Shown: one piece after another, positions 8,141-18,561 of the stretch
How positions within the stretch are numbered: position 1 is the first letter of the stretch
Layout of the letters: every line of letters begins with the position of its first letter
NCBI GenBank assembly: GCA_964448675.1
Contig: CAYUZU010000007.1
Coordinates: 62,001 to 126,000 of the forward strand
Source: CAYUZU01 sp964448675
Lineage (GTDB): Bacteria > Planctomycetota > Phycisphaerae > UBA1845 > Fen-1342
Length of the DNA stretch: 64,000 nt
Reading direction: 5' to 3'
Program-made: the position numbers and the translations under genes
Notes under the pieces: generated by a model
Database searches by the model: none
The model's input: only the letters and a program-made list of their open reading frames with translations
What the model was told of the DNA's origin: nothing

Positions 8141-10000
8141 ATGACTGCGCGACGCGCTTGTGTTGCCCTTTCGGCACTGGTTGCCGTGTGCGGCATTGCG
8201 GAGGCCGAGGTCCTTTACGGTGATGTTCAGGTCTCGACGGGCGGGGCGGCCAACACCATCGCGTACCCGAACACCAGCCGCAACGTCGCGGTCGCGGCGG
8301 ATGGGACCATCCACGTGCTGTTTCGCAATCCGAGTGGGATCTACGTCGCGACGAGCACGAACCGCGGAGAGAGCTTCGCCACCCCCGTGCAGGTCGAAGC
8401 GTCCAGCACGGAGGCCGAGATCGCCGTGGACGCCGACGGCGTGGTGCACGTCGCATGGGGAGCCGGTAGCAGTGTTCACTACGCGCGGAGCACTGACGGC
8501 GGTGCGACATTCAGCCCGCCGACCAATATCGGCGCTGCATCGGGCACGGTGCACATGGCGGTCGACGCGCCGTACGTTTACATCATCAACAAGAGGGGCA
8601 CCACTCTCTTCCGCAATGACAATAACGGCGACGGCGCCTTCAGCACGGTTGCGATTGATAGTACGCGGATGTTCGCCGACGTCCATGTCGACCCGGTCAC
8701 GGGGGATGTGTACGTGCAGACGGACGACCCCACCGTGCGGATCTTCAAGAGCACGGACTTCGGGGTGAGCTTCTCCGGACCGCACATGCCCGGCGGTGTC
8801 ATCTACTACTCGACGACCGTGCTCGCTTCGACGGACGAAGGCGTATTCTTGTACACGTCGGGGAGCAACACCGAAGCGTTGCGGATCGACGTGTCCGACT
8901 ATTCGCAGACAGAACTGACTTTCGGCAACACCACGATCAGCCAAGGCCGCACGCTGGCTGTTGATGCCTACTCCAACGTAATCGATGGCTACGTCGACGG
9001 CACCGACGTGAAGTACGCCATCAGCGAGGACAACGGCGCAACGTTTGGCACGGCGGTCACCATCGCGGCGGGCGACTACCTCAGTCTCGGCTTGAGCCGC
9101 CGCTACGGCGATATCGTGGCGGTCTACGAGTCCGGGGGCGAGATCTACTGCACCGTCTACGAAGGGGAGATCACGCAGCCGCCCAGCGTGGATACGAGCA
9201 CGGTCAGCGGCGTCACGGGGACGTCGGCCACCTGCGGCGGCGAGGTGATCGCATCAGGTGGCGACACGGTGACCGCCCGCGGGGTGTGCTGGAATACCGG
9301 CGGATCGCCCACCACGGCCGACAACAAGACCAGCGACGGCACCGGCACCGGCGTGTTCACGAGCAGCATCACCGGGCTGACGGCGGATACGACGTACTAC
9401 GTGCGCGCGTATGCGACGAACAGCGCCGGGACCGCCTACGGGAACGTGGAGACATTCGCGACGGCTGCGGCGCCCGAGCCCGAACCCACTGCGCCCAACC
9501 TGCGCGTATCGGTCGCCGCTTCAGACCAGGTGGCCAACGTCGGCGAGGAACTCGATTTCGAGATCGATGTGCAGAACGTCGGCGACGGCGACGCGACGGA
9601 AGTCGTGCTCCGCTTCCCGCTGCCGGCCGGGACGGCGTTTGTCGGCGCGTGGCTGGTGCAGGAGCAGGCGGGGCAGTCGCTCGCCCTCGACGCTCACGTC
9701 GAGAATGACGAGATCGTGGTGGCGCTGGGCGATGTCGCGGCCGCAGCGGGCATGAAGCTCGCGTTGAAGCTCAAGGCGACGACAGCCGGGGCCGTGGCGC
9801 TCGAGGCATCCGTCGCGTGCAGCGAACAGCCCGCACCGGCCACGGCGCAAGCGAACGCCAACGTCGAGGTCGATGACGTGTACTACGAGGTCGTGCAGCG
9901 GGCGGTGCCGATCAACGCGTGCGGGGTGTTCGGTGTCGTGTCGCCGATGGTCGTCACCCTTGGCCTGCTGGCACTGCGACGCCGCGGCGGGCGGGTCTGA
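8141..10000 (+). CDS. Exported mosaic protein: BNR/sialidase-like propeller, FN3-like domain, DUF11-like domain, C-terminal membrane tail
   Basis: The 619-residue protein begins with a signal peptide (ACVALSALVAVCGIAEAEV) and a ribosome site GGAGG; the upstream in-frame start is ignored because it lacks both. Residues about 20-345 carry repeated Asp-box-like elements (STNRGESFATPV, STDGGATFSPP, SEDNGATFGTAV) of sialidase/BNR propellers. About 350-440 is an FN3-like domain (TARGVCWNTGG, TGLTADTTYYVRAYATNSAG) of a type frequent in Bacteroidota surface proteins. About 455-590 is a DUF11/CARDB-like domain (VGEELDFEIDVQNVGDGDAT). The end is ACGVFG, one membrane helix (VVSPMVVTLGLLAL) and RRRGGR, resembling a sorting or anchoring tail. 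An enzymatic sialidase role is not supported, since no catalytic set is evident. Confidence 0.75.
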   Translation: MTARRACVALSALVAVCGIAEAEVLYGDVQVSTGGAANTIAYPNTSRNVAVAADGTIHVLFRNPSGIYVATSTNRGESFATPVQVEASSTEAEIAVDADGVVHVAWGAGSSVHYARSTDGGATFSPPTNIGAASGTVHMAVDAPYVYIINKRGTTLFRNDNNGDGAFSTVAIDSTRMFADVHVDPVTGDVYVQTDDPTVRIFKSTDFGVSFSGPHMPGGVIYYSTTVLASTDEGVFLYTSGSNTEALRIDVSDYSQTELTFGNTTISQGRTLAVDAYSNVIDGYVDGTDVKYAISEDNGATFGTAVTIAAGDYLSLGLSRRYGDIVAVYESGGEIYCTVYEGEITQPPSVDTSTVSGVTGTSATCGGEVIASGGDTVTARGVCWNTGGSPTTADNKTSDGTGTGVFTSSITGLTADTTYYVRAYATNSAGTAYGNVETFATAAAPEPEPTAPNLRVSVAASDQVANVGEELDFEIDVQNVGDGDATEVVLRFPLPAGTAFVGAWLVQEQAGQSLALDAHVENDEIVVALGDVAAAAGMKLALKLKATTAGAVALEASVACSEQPAPATAQANANVEVDDVYYEVVQRAVPINACGVFGVVSPMVVTLGLLALRRRGGRV

Positions 10001-10103
10001 TCGCAGCGAATCCGTGCGGCCCCGGTGTGGGCCACCAGCAGTTTTGCGTGTCACGTATCATCCGGCGGCATACGGCACCGCCGGTGCAAATGAAAGGAAG
10101 ACC

Positions 10104-10328
10104 ATGAATCGCGGGACCATCGTCAAGCTCGGCACTGTGCTCGTCGCTATCGCGCTGCTGGCCGCGACTGCCGGCTGTGACCGCATCCTGTGGGGCAGCA
10201 GCGCCGCCTCCGCATTCACCGGCTGGTTGCTCGGCAGCACTGCGACGGCCGGCAATGTCGAGCGGCAGTGCTATCAGAACGGCGTGCTGATCGACTGCGC
10301 CGAGTTGCCGGCGGACCTGGCGCAGTAG
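10104..10328 (+). CDS. Small lipoprotein, 74 residues, unknown function
   Basis: The predicted product has a clear lipoprotein signal peptide (VLVAIALLAATAGC, Cys about residue 25) and a short mature part with two further Cys residues (CYQNGVLIDC) that could form a disulfide. A ribosome site AAAGGAAG lies 5-6 bases ahead of the ATG at 10104, which is why this start is preferred over earlier in-frame positions. The mature chain contains a Gly/Ala/Thr-rich segment (FTGWLLGSTATAG). No homologous family is recognised. It stands between an exported mosaic protein and a convergent kinase gene. Confidence 0.65.
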   Translation: MNRGTIVKLGTVLVAIALLAATAGCDRILWGSSAASAFTGWLLGSTATAGNVERQCYQNGVLIDCAELPADLAQ

Positions 10329-10416
10329 CGGAATTCTGACCGGCGCGTGGCGACCGGACGGGCCGGCGCAGGCGGTGCCGCGCGGTTGGGGTGTGCCAGG
10401 GCGCGCGGCTGGTGGC

Positions 10417-12885
<2,469 letters not shown>

Positions 12886-12915
12886 GAAAACGCGACTCCC
12901 GCCGACCTGCCGCAA

Positions 12916-13276
12916 TTCCGGCCAAAGTGCTCGCCTGCCGATTGCCGGACGAGCCCGAAGCGCGGCCGGCCGCTGTTGAACTGGCGGGAGCGCCGTGGAA
13001 TGCTGGCGCGTCGTGCCGGCGCTGCGGCTTACGAGAACGGTTGCACCCGCCTACTGGCGTTCGGCTGTTTCAAGATCGACTACCCCCGGCTGGCACTTCA
13101 CTTGTGGCGGTTCGGCGGTGGTCGTGGCGGCACCTTGGCGCGGCTGGGGTGGTTGTTATCGGGCTGCTGATTGCCAGGGTGCCTCCCACCACGATGGCGG
13201 GGCGGCAGCCCCGTTGATCGGGCGGCGTATCAGACGAAGGCGATTTCGGGGGCCGCACGGACGGGCGCGATGGTCG
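12916..13276. other. Intergenic region without a supported gene
   Basis: This 361-base stretch lies between the divergently oriented kinase gene and the RNase P RNA gene. Several frames are open by virtue of the high GC content, but none shows a signal peptide, a conserved motif or a good ribosome site. Only the promoter of rnpB, just after its end, is recognisable. Confidence 0.5.
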
Positions 13277-13282
13277 TATAAT
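13277..13282 (+). promoter_or_regulatory. -10 element (TATAAT) of the RNase P RNA gene
   Basis: A perfect TATAAT lies seven bases before the first paired base of the RNase P RNA (13290). The expected -35 position (about 13254-13259, CGCACG) does not match TTGACA, so this may be a -10-dominated promoter. Confidence 0.7.
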
Positions 13283-13289
13283 CCTCGTT

Positions 13290-13667
<378 letters not shown>

Positions 13668-13807
13668 TGCTTTGCGTGGGAAGGTGGGAATGGGGGAGGG
13701 CGGGAACGGGCGCGGCCAGCGCGTGGACGCTGCTTGATGGCCGGTACGGGTCGTGGCTGAGGTTGCCGTCGCGCCAGATCGGCGCAAACGAGGGTGTCAT
13801 CAGCGCC

Positions 13808-14347
13808 ATGAGACTGCTGCTGGGACTCGCGGGGTTCTTCACGGGGGTTGCGGGTGTCGTGTGGTGTATCGCGCTTGGGGTGGCGTTTGTGACCGGGGCG
13901 CCGGGTGCGATTCGCTGGGCACTGTACGGGTCACCGGTGATTGTGGCCTTGCTGCTGGGCAGCTTCCTCCTGCTCCGGCTCGCGACGCGGCCCCGGACGC
14001 CGGGGCTCCAATATGTGGAGCAGCGCCGGCAACGCTCTTCGATACTCATCGTCTTCGTGCTGATTGTCGGGTTCTCGGTGAGTCTGTGCGTGGTCGTGGC
14101 GCTGTCGTTGATGTTGGGGGCGCCAGATTGGGTGGTCGTCCTGGTGCTGCTGGGCGGCACCGGTGTTCCCGGTGTTCTGGCGGCCGCCGTAATTCGCGAG
14201 CCCCATATCGATCCTTACCGTTGCCCGCAGTGCGGCTATGACCTGCGCGGCGCGCCGCTGGTCACGAAACGCCGGGTCTGCTGCAGCGAGTGCGGCAGGG
14301 TGGTCAGGCTCGACGAATCTGATGCGACCGAAAGCGGTGATGAATAG
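13808..14347 (+). CDS. Four-helix membrane protein with C-terminal zinc ribbon
   Basis: The 179-residue protein has four hydrophobic segments (about residues 3-25, 35-55, 73-97 and 103-125), then a C-terminal zinc ribbon CPQCGYDLRGAPLVTKRRVCCSECG. The ribbon carries the YDLRG element seen in many planctomycete membrane proteins, with an extra Cys before the second knuckle. It starts about 140 bases after the RNase P RNA; the ATG at 13808 directly precedes the first helix. The relation to the ribbon protein at 6526-7848 is limited to the ribbon itself. Function is unknown. Confidence 0.65.
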   Translation: MRLLLGLAGFFTGVAGVVWCIALGVAFVTGAPGAIRWALYGSPVIVALLLGSFLLLRLATRPRTPGLQYVEQRRQRSSILIVFVLIVGFSVSLCVVVALSLMLGAPDWVVVLVLLGGTGVPGVLAAAVIREPHIDPYRCPQCGYDLRGAPLVTKRRVCCSECGRVVRLDESDATESGDE

Positions 14348-14368
14348 CGGCTTGCACGTGAGTCTCCC

Positions 14369-14498
14369 TTGACGTCTCGTGTTTTTAATGCCACCATAAA
14401 CAGCATTTTATGGTCGAAACGACAACTTCAGCGGTCGGATCGCTTGACGATTCGGGGGCATAATGCCATTATATGTAGCATGATATCGTCGAAACGTC
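14369..14498 (+). repeat. 75-bp-period imperfect duplication of the abiE promoter and start region
   Basis: Two copies begin at 14369 and 14444. Each starts with TTGACG, contains AATGCCA at the same offset (14387 and 14462), then AGCAT, and ends with GTCGAAACG-n-C (ending 14423 and 14498). In the downstream copy the AGCATG supplies the ATG start of the antitoxin; in the upstream copy the same position reads ATT. The upstream copy also contains a perfect inverted repeat, ACCATAAA (14393-14400), six bases, TTTATGGT (14407-14414). The spacing of 75 is a multiple of three, so the upstream copy reads in the gene's frame (ILWSKRQ against MISSKRH). Likely role: paired operators for the antitoxin. 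Confidence 0.7.
14444..14472 (+). promoter_or_regulatory. Predicted abiE promoter giving a near-leaderless transcript
   Basis: TTGACG (14444-14449), a 17-base spacer and CATTAT (14467-14472) form a sigma-70-like promoter. The start of transcription would fall at about 14479-14480, which is the A of the antitoxin's ATG. No ribosome site precedes that ATG, in agreement with a leaderless message. Confidence 0.5.
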
Positions 14499-15295
14499 AT
14501 ACGAGAACGGCCGACTTTTTCGCTGACCATCCCGTGTTCTCATTGGCCGAGGCCGCCGCCGCCTTCCCATCCCAGCGGGGCACGCGGGCCGTGGTCGAGC
14601 GCCTGCGCCGTTACGTTGACTCGGGTCGCCTCCTGCTCCTCGAACGGGGTCTTTACGCGGTGGTGTCGCCGGGGCGTTCCGCAGCGACGCACCAGCCCGA
14701 TCTGTTTCTGGCCGCCCGGGCGGCGCGGCCGGATGCGGTGTTCTGCTACCACAGTGCCCTCGAGCTGCTCGGCGCGGCCCACTCGGTGTGGAACCAAGGC
14801 ACCGTCTTCACGGAGCGGCGGCGGCCACCACTGAAGCTCAAGGGCAGCCGAATCGTGTTTCTCGCTCATCCGGCGCCGCTATGCAAATCGACGGATACCG
14901 GCCTGGGCACGCGGAAGGTCGAGCAACGCGGCTTCCTGCTGCGCGCGACGGGCCCGGAACGTACGCTGGTCGAGGGAGTCCGCCGGCCGGATCTTGTGGG
15001 TGGCCTGCGCGAGTTGATCAACTCCGCGACGGGGTTCGCCACGCTGGATCTGGCGCTGCTCGAACGGGTGTTGCAGCGGTATAACGAGCGCAGGTTGTGG
15101 GCGGCCGTTGGCTGGTTCCTCGAACAGCATCAGGCGCGTTTCTATGTGCCGGCGGACTACCTGGAACGGCTGGCGCGACACCGCCCCCGGTCGCCGCTGT
15201 ATGTGCCGCGAAACCAGCGCGGGGGCGTCCTGAGCGCTCGGTGGAACGTGATTCTCCCGACGGACGTGATGCGGAGTGAGCCGGATGAGCGTTAG
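14480..15295 (+). CDS. abiEi: AbiEi-family type IV antitoxin / transcriptional repressor
   Basis: The 271-residue protein is the antitoxin of an AbiE-type system. It has an N-terminal winged-helix part (ADFFADHPVFSLAEAAAAF, RYVDSGRLLLLERGLYAVVSPG), in which the GLYAV motif is family-typical, and the C-terminal antitoxin domain (YHSALELLG, ERTLVEGVRRPDLVGGLRELI). AbiEi proteins counteract the toxin without direct contact and repress their own operon by binding repeats in the promoter. The stop codon overlaps the toxin gene by 11 bases. The start sits inside the second copy of the 75-bp repeat. The system may act in phage defence by abortive infection or simply in stability; this is not decided by sequence. 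Confidence 0.85.
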   Translation: MISSKRHTRTADFFADHPVFSLAEAAAAFPSQRGTRAVVERLRRYVDSGRLLLLERGLYAVVSPGRSAATHQPDLFLAARAARPDAVFCYHSALELLGAAHSVWNQGTVFTERRRPPLKLKGSRIVFLAHPAPLCKSTDTGLGTRKVEQRGFLLRATGPERTLVEGVRRPDLVGGLRELINSATGFATLDLALLERVLQRYNERRLWAAVGWFLEQHQARFYVPADYLERLARHRPRSPLYVPRNQRGGVLSARWNVILPTDVMRSEPDER

Positions 15296-16259
15296 CCTGG
15301 CGTACCTCGAACGTTGCGCCGCCGAGACCGGCTACACGATCGCCACGCTGGAGAAGGTGACGCGTCTGGGCGAACTCGCAGCGGAGATTGCCCGCCATCC
15401 GCTGCTGGGCGGCGCGTTGGCCCTGAAAGGAGGGACGGCGCTGAACCTGTGTGTAGGTGACGCACCGACGCGCATGTCGGTCGATCTGGACTACAACTAC
15501 ATTGGCCGCGCCGAGCGCGCGAGGATGCTGGCCGATCGACCACAGGTCGAAGCCGCCCTCGCACGGCTTGCCGAGCAGCTCGGCTACCGCCTGCAATGGT
15601 CTGCGGCGGCGGCGGCAGGTCGGAAGATGTACGCGACGTATCGCTCGGTGCTTGGGCCTGAGGGGCGGATCGAGGTAGACCTGAACTACTTGTTTCGCGT
15701 GTCGCTGGGCCGCGTTTCCGAGGCCGTCATGTGGCAACCCGGGGCTTTGGACCGGCCGCGCGTGCGGCTCGTATCACTGCTCGAACTCGCCGTGGGAAAG
15801 CTCCTCGCGCTGCTCGATCGCGTTGCGCCGCGGGATGCGTGGGACGCTGCCCGCCTGCCGGCGATCACGGGTGACCTGCCGCAGACCGGCCGCTTTCGAG
15901 CGGTCTTCATCGCGCTGTCGGTGACACTGGCCCACCCGGTTTCGACGTACTCCCTGGAGCGCATGAGGCAACGCCTGACGCCCCAGATTCTCGAAACGCA
16001 GCTCATCCCGATGCTGGCGACGGTTGAGCTACCGAAGGCCGCGGCGCTGGTCGACCAGGCGTGGCGGGTGGTGGCGCCGCTCGTGGAGCTGACGACGGCG
16101 GAGGCCGAGTTCGTGGACCGCGTCGCCGGGGGTGAGCTGCGCCCGGAGATCCTCTTCCCTGACGATCACGAGATGGCGACAATTGTCGCCACGCACCCGG
16201 CTATCCAGTGGAAGCTGGAGAATGTGCGACGGCACCGCGGCCGGGAATCGGATCGCTAG
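15285..16259 (+). CDS. abiEii: AbiEii-family nucleotidyltransferase toxin
   Basis: The 324-residue protein belongs to the AbiEii/MenT nucleotidyltransferase toxins. The catalytic set is visible: KGGTALNLCV (about residues 48-57), then the metal-binding pair in VDLDYNYIG (Asp67, Asp69) and a further carboxylate segment IEVDLNYLFR. Known relatives transfer nucleotides to targets such as tRNA acceptor ends or use GTP. The ATG at 15285 gives an 11-base overlap with the antitoxin gene and starts with MSVSLAYLERC; a GTG at 15276 is possible but less likely. All expected catalytic residues are intact, so the toxin appears functional. The organisation antitoxin-toxin in one transcript is the normal one for this family. 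Confidence 0.87.
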   Translation: MSVSLAYLERCAAETGYTIATLEKVTRLGELAAEIARHPLLGGALALKGGTALNLCVGDAPTRMSVDLDYNYIGRAERARMLADRPQVEAALARLAEQLGYRLQWSAAAAAGRKMYATYRSVLGPEGRIEVDLNYLFRVSLGRVSEAVMWQPGALDRPRVRLVSLLELAVGKLLALLDRVAPRDAWDAARLPAITGDLPQTGRFRAVFIALSVTLAHPVSTYSLERMRQRLTPQILETQLIPMLATVELPKAAALVDQAWRVVAPLVELTTAEAEFVDRVAGGELRPEILFPDDHEMATIVATHPAIQWKLENVRRHRGRESDR

Positions 16260-16372
16260 GCCGAGACTGCGCAAGTGACTGGAAGCTGCTGGCCCCGCGC
16301 TGCACGCGCGAATACCCTATTGGGTGATGCCCGGCCGATGATCCCCGGCCTGGCACGGCACGGAGGCTGTCG

Positions 16373-18487
16373 ATGTTCGAGAAGCGTCTTGCCTGGTTCT
16401 CGCTCCTGCTCGGCCTGCTGGCGGTGGTCATCATCGGCCGGCTCGTCCAGATCCAGGTCGTCGAGGCGGCCCAGTACGAAGATCTCGCCGCCGAACTGCT
16501 CACGCGCCCCGTCCGCTACCTGCCCGCCCCCCGCGGCAGCATTCTCGACCGCAACGGCACGCCCGTGCTCTCCGACGTGCCCACATACGACATCGCCATC
16601 CACTTCGGGGCCCTTACGCGCAACCCGGACTACCTCAAGCAGGCCGCCTGGCGCATGCGCGAGCGTGGCGACTTCCCGCGCGACATGCCCACGCGCGACA
16701 TCGCGAACTTCCTGCCGTCGCAGATTGTCGAGATGTGGTGGCGGCTGGCGGAATTGACCGGCTTGTCGCGCGAAGAGCTCGACGCCCGGGCCCAAACCGT
16801 CGTTGACCGCGTCGAACGCTGGCGCGAAGCCTCCGGCCAGGACATGATTCGCGAAGAGAAAGAGCTCCTGCCGGTCGTCGAGAATGTCAGCAACGATATG
16901 GCACTGGCGGTACGGCTGGAGCTGGAGCGGTACCCGTGGCTGCGCGTGGTCCCCTCGTCCGAGCGGGTCGCACATGACGCCGATTCCCTCTGCCACCTCC
17001 TCGGCCGACTCGGGGCCGCCAGCCCCAGCCGCATTGCCAGCGATCCCCTCAAGGATGACGAGCTGCGCGCCTTGCGCCGCACCGACCAGGTCGGTGTATC
17101 CGGCGTCGAGCGCTTGGCCGAAACGACACTGCGCGGCTGGCGCGGCCGCATCGTCGAGGCCCGCGACTGGACCGAGCTCGAGCACATCGATCCCGTGCCC
17201 GGCCGCGATGTCCGCCTGACCATCGACCTGCCGTTGCAGAAGAAAGTCGTCGAACTGCTCGCCGCCGGGGTCCACAATGCCGACAAGTCCCTCCAGGCCG
17301 GCGCGGCGGCGGTCGTCGTCGACGTCGATTCGCGCGAGATCCTCGCGCTAGCCAGCTATCCCACGTACGACTATGACGGCTTCAGCGAGAACTACGCGCG
17401 CATGCGCGCCGACCGTCGTTACATGCCGCTGCTGTTCCGCGCAGTGCAGGCTCGCTATCCGCCGGGCTCGATCTGCAAGGCCATCTCGCTCATCGGCGGC
17501 TTGACCGAGGGCGTGGTTACGCCGGAAACGACGTTTACCTGCAACGGTCACCTGTTGCCGAACAAGCCGGATCGCTTCAAGTGCTGGATTCAGACACAAT
17601 ACGGCGGCCGGCACGGGCCGCAGCGCGCGGTCGAAGGCGTCCGCAATTCCTGCAACATCTACTTCTTCAAGGTTGGTGGCCTGCTCGGCCCGGAGCGCCT
17701 TTGCCAGTGGTTTCAGCGTTTCGGCCTCGGCCAGACCACCGGCACCGGCCTGATCGAGGAAAGCCCCGGACTGAACCCGACCGAGGAGTGGCTGTCGGAC
17801 CCGGCCCGCGCCAACCCGCGCCACTACCGCGAGGCCGATGCCTGGAACTTCGCCATCGGCCAGGGCGAGGTGCTCGTCACGCCGGTGCAAGCCGCCAATG
17901 TCGCCGCCACCGCCGCATCCGGCCGCTGGGAACCGCTGCGGCTGGTGTACGATCAGCGCGGCAGGCTGCTTGGCGAAGAGACGGCCCCACCGCGGACGTT
18001 CGACGAGCGCCACATGCGCGTGTTGCGCCAGGGGATGTGGGAGGTCGTCAACCACCCGCGCGGCACGGCCCGCCGCGTAAAGCTGGACGCGCCGGGGTAC
18101 GTCATGTGCGGCAAGACCGGCTCGGCCCAGACACCCTGCCGCGTGTTGAACACGCGCTACACGCTCGAGTTCCCCGATGGGCGGCGCGAGACGGTGATTG
18201 CCCTGACCCGACGCGACGCGCTCGCACAGTTCCCCGACGAGGAGCCCACGGTCGTCTCCCAGCGGCCGAATGCCCTCTTCCCGCGGCTCGCCGCAGGCGC
18301 GCGGCTGCCGTCGCACGCATGGTTCATCGGTTATACGCAAACCGAAGAGACACCGCCGGGCGCCCCGCCCCGCGGCAAGGTCTACGCGATCGCCGTCATT
18401 GTCGAGTTCGCGGGCAGCGGTGGCCGCCAGGCCGGCCCGGTGGCCAAGGCGATTGCGGAACACCTGGTGGGTGACGATGCGCAATGA
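16373..18487 (+). CDS. mrdA: Penicillin-binding protein 2 (peptidoglycan DD-transpeptidase)
   Basis: The 704-residue protein is a class B PBP of the PBP2/MrdA type, needed for cell-wall elongation. One N-terminal membrane anchor (about 8-30) is followed by the pedestal start PAPRGSILDRNG. The penicillin-binding motifs are complete: SxxK in PPGSICKA (Ser366, Lys369), SxN in VRNSCNIYF (Ser426-Asn428) and KTG in CGKTGSAQ (581-583). Between KTGSAQ and the conserved HAWFIGY there are about 60 residues, longer than in most relatives and rich in charged residues. The C-terminus (VAKAIAEHL) is usual. MreBCD and RodA genes are not adjacent. The ATG at 16373 immediately precedes the anchor. Confidence 0.92.
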   Translation: MFEKRLAWFSLLLGLLAVVIIGRLVQIQVVEAAQYEDLAAELLTRPVRYLPAPRGSILDRNGTPVLSDVPTYDIAIHFGALTRNPDYLKQAAWRMRERGDFPRDMPTRDIANFLPSQIVEMWWRLAELTGLSREELDARAQTVVDRVERWREASGQDMIREEKELLPVVENVSNDMALAVRLELERYPWLRVVPSSERVAHDADSLCHLLGRLGAASPSRIASDPLKDDELRALRRTDQVGVSGVERLAETTLRGWRGRIVEARDWTELEHIDPVPGRDVRLTIDLPLQKKVVELLAAGVHNADKSLQAGAAAVVVDVDSREILALASYPTYDYDGFSENYARMRADRRYMPLLFRAVQARYPPGSICKAISLIGGLTEGVVTPETTFTCNGHLLPNKPDRFKCWIQTQYGGRHGPQRAVEGVRNSCNIYFFKVGGLLGPERLCQWFQRFGLGQTTGTGLIEESPGLNPTEEWLSDPARANPRHYREADAWNFAIGQGEVLVTPVQAANVAATAASGRWEPLRLVYDQRGRLLGEETAPPRTFDERHMRVLRQGMWEVVNHPRGTARRVKLDAPGYVMCGKTGSAQTPCRVLNTRYTLEFPDGRRETVIALTRRDALAQFPDEEPTVVSQRPNALFPRLAAGARLPSHAWFIGYTQTEETPPGAPPRGKVYAIAVIVEFAGSGGRQAGPVAKAIAEHLVGDDAQ

Positions 18488-18561
18488 CCCATCGACAGTG
18501 GTCGGTTGTCGTCAGTTCTCGGTCTTCAGCGGCTGGTGATGGGGCGCGGCTGACGCGTCAT

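Noticed and set aside
15276..15284. GTG at 15276 as start of the toxin gene
   Set aside because: The ATG at 15285 gives the normal short overlap and the usual N-terminus; the GTG adds three residues only.
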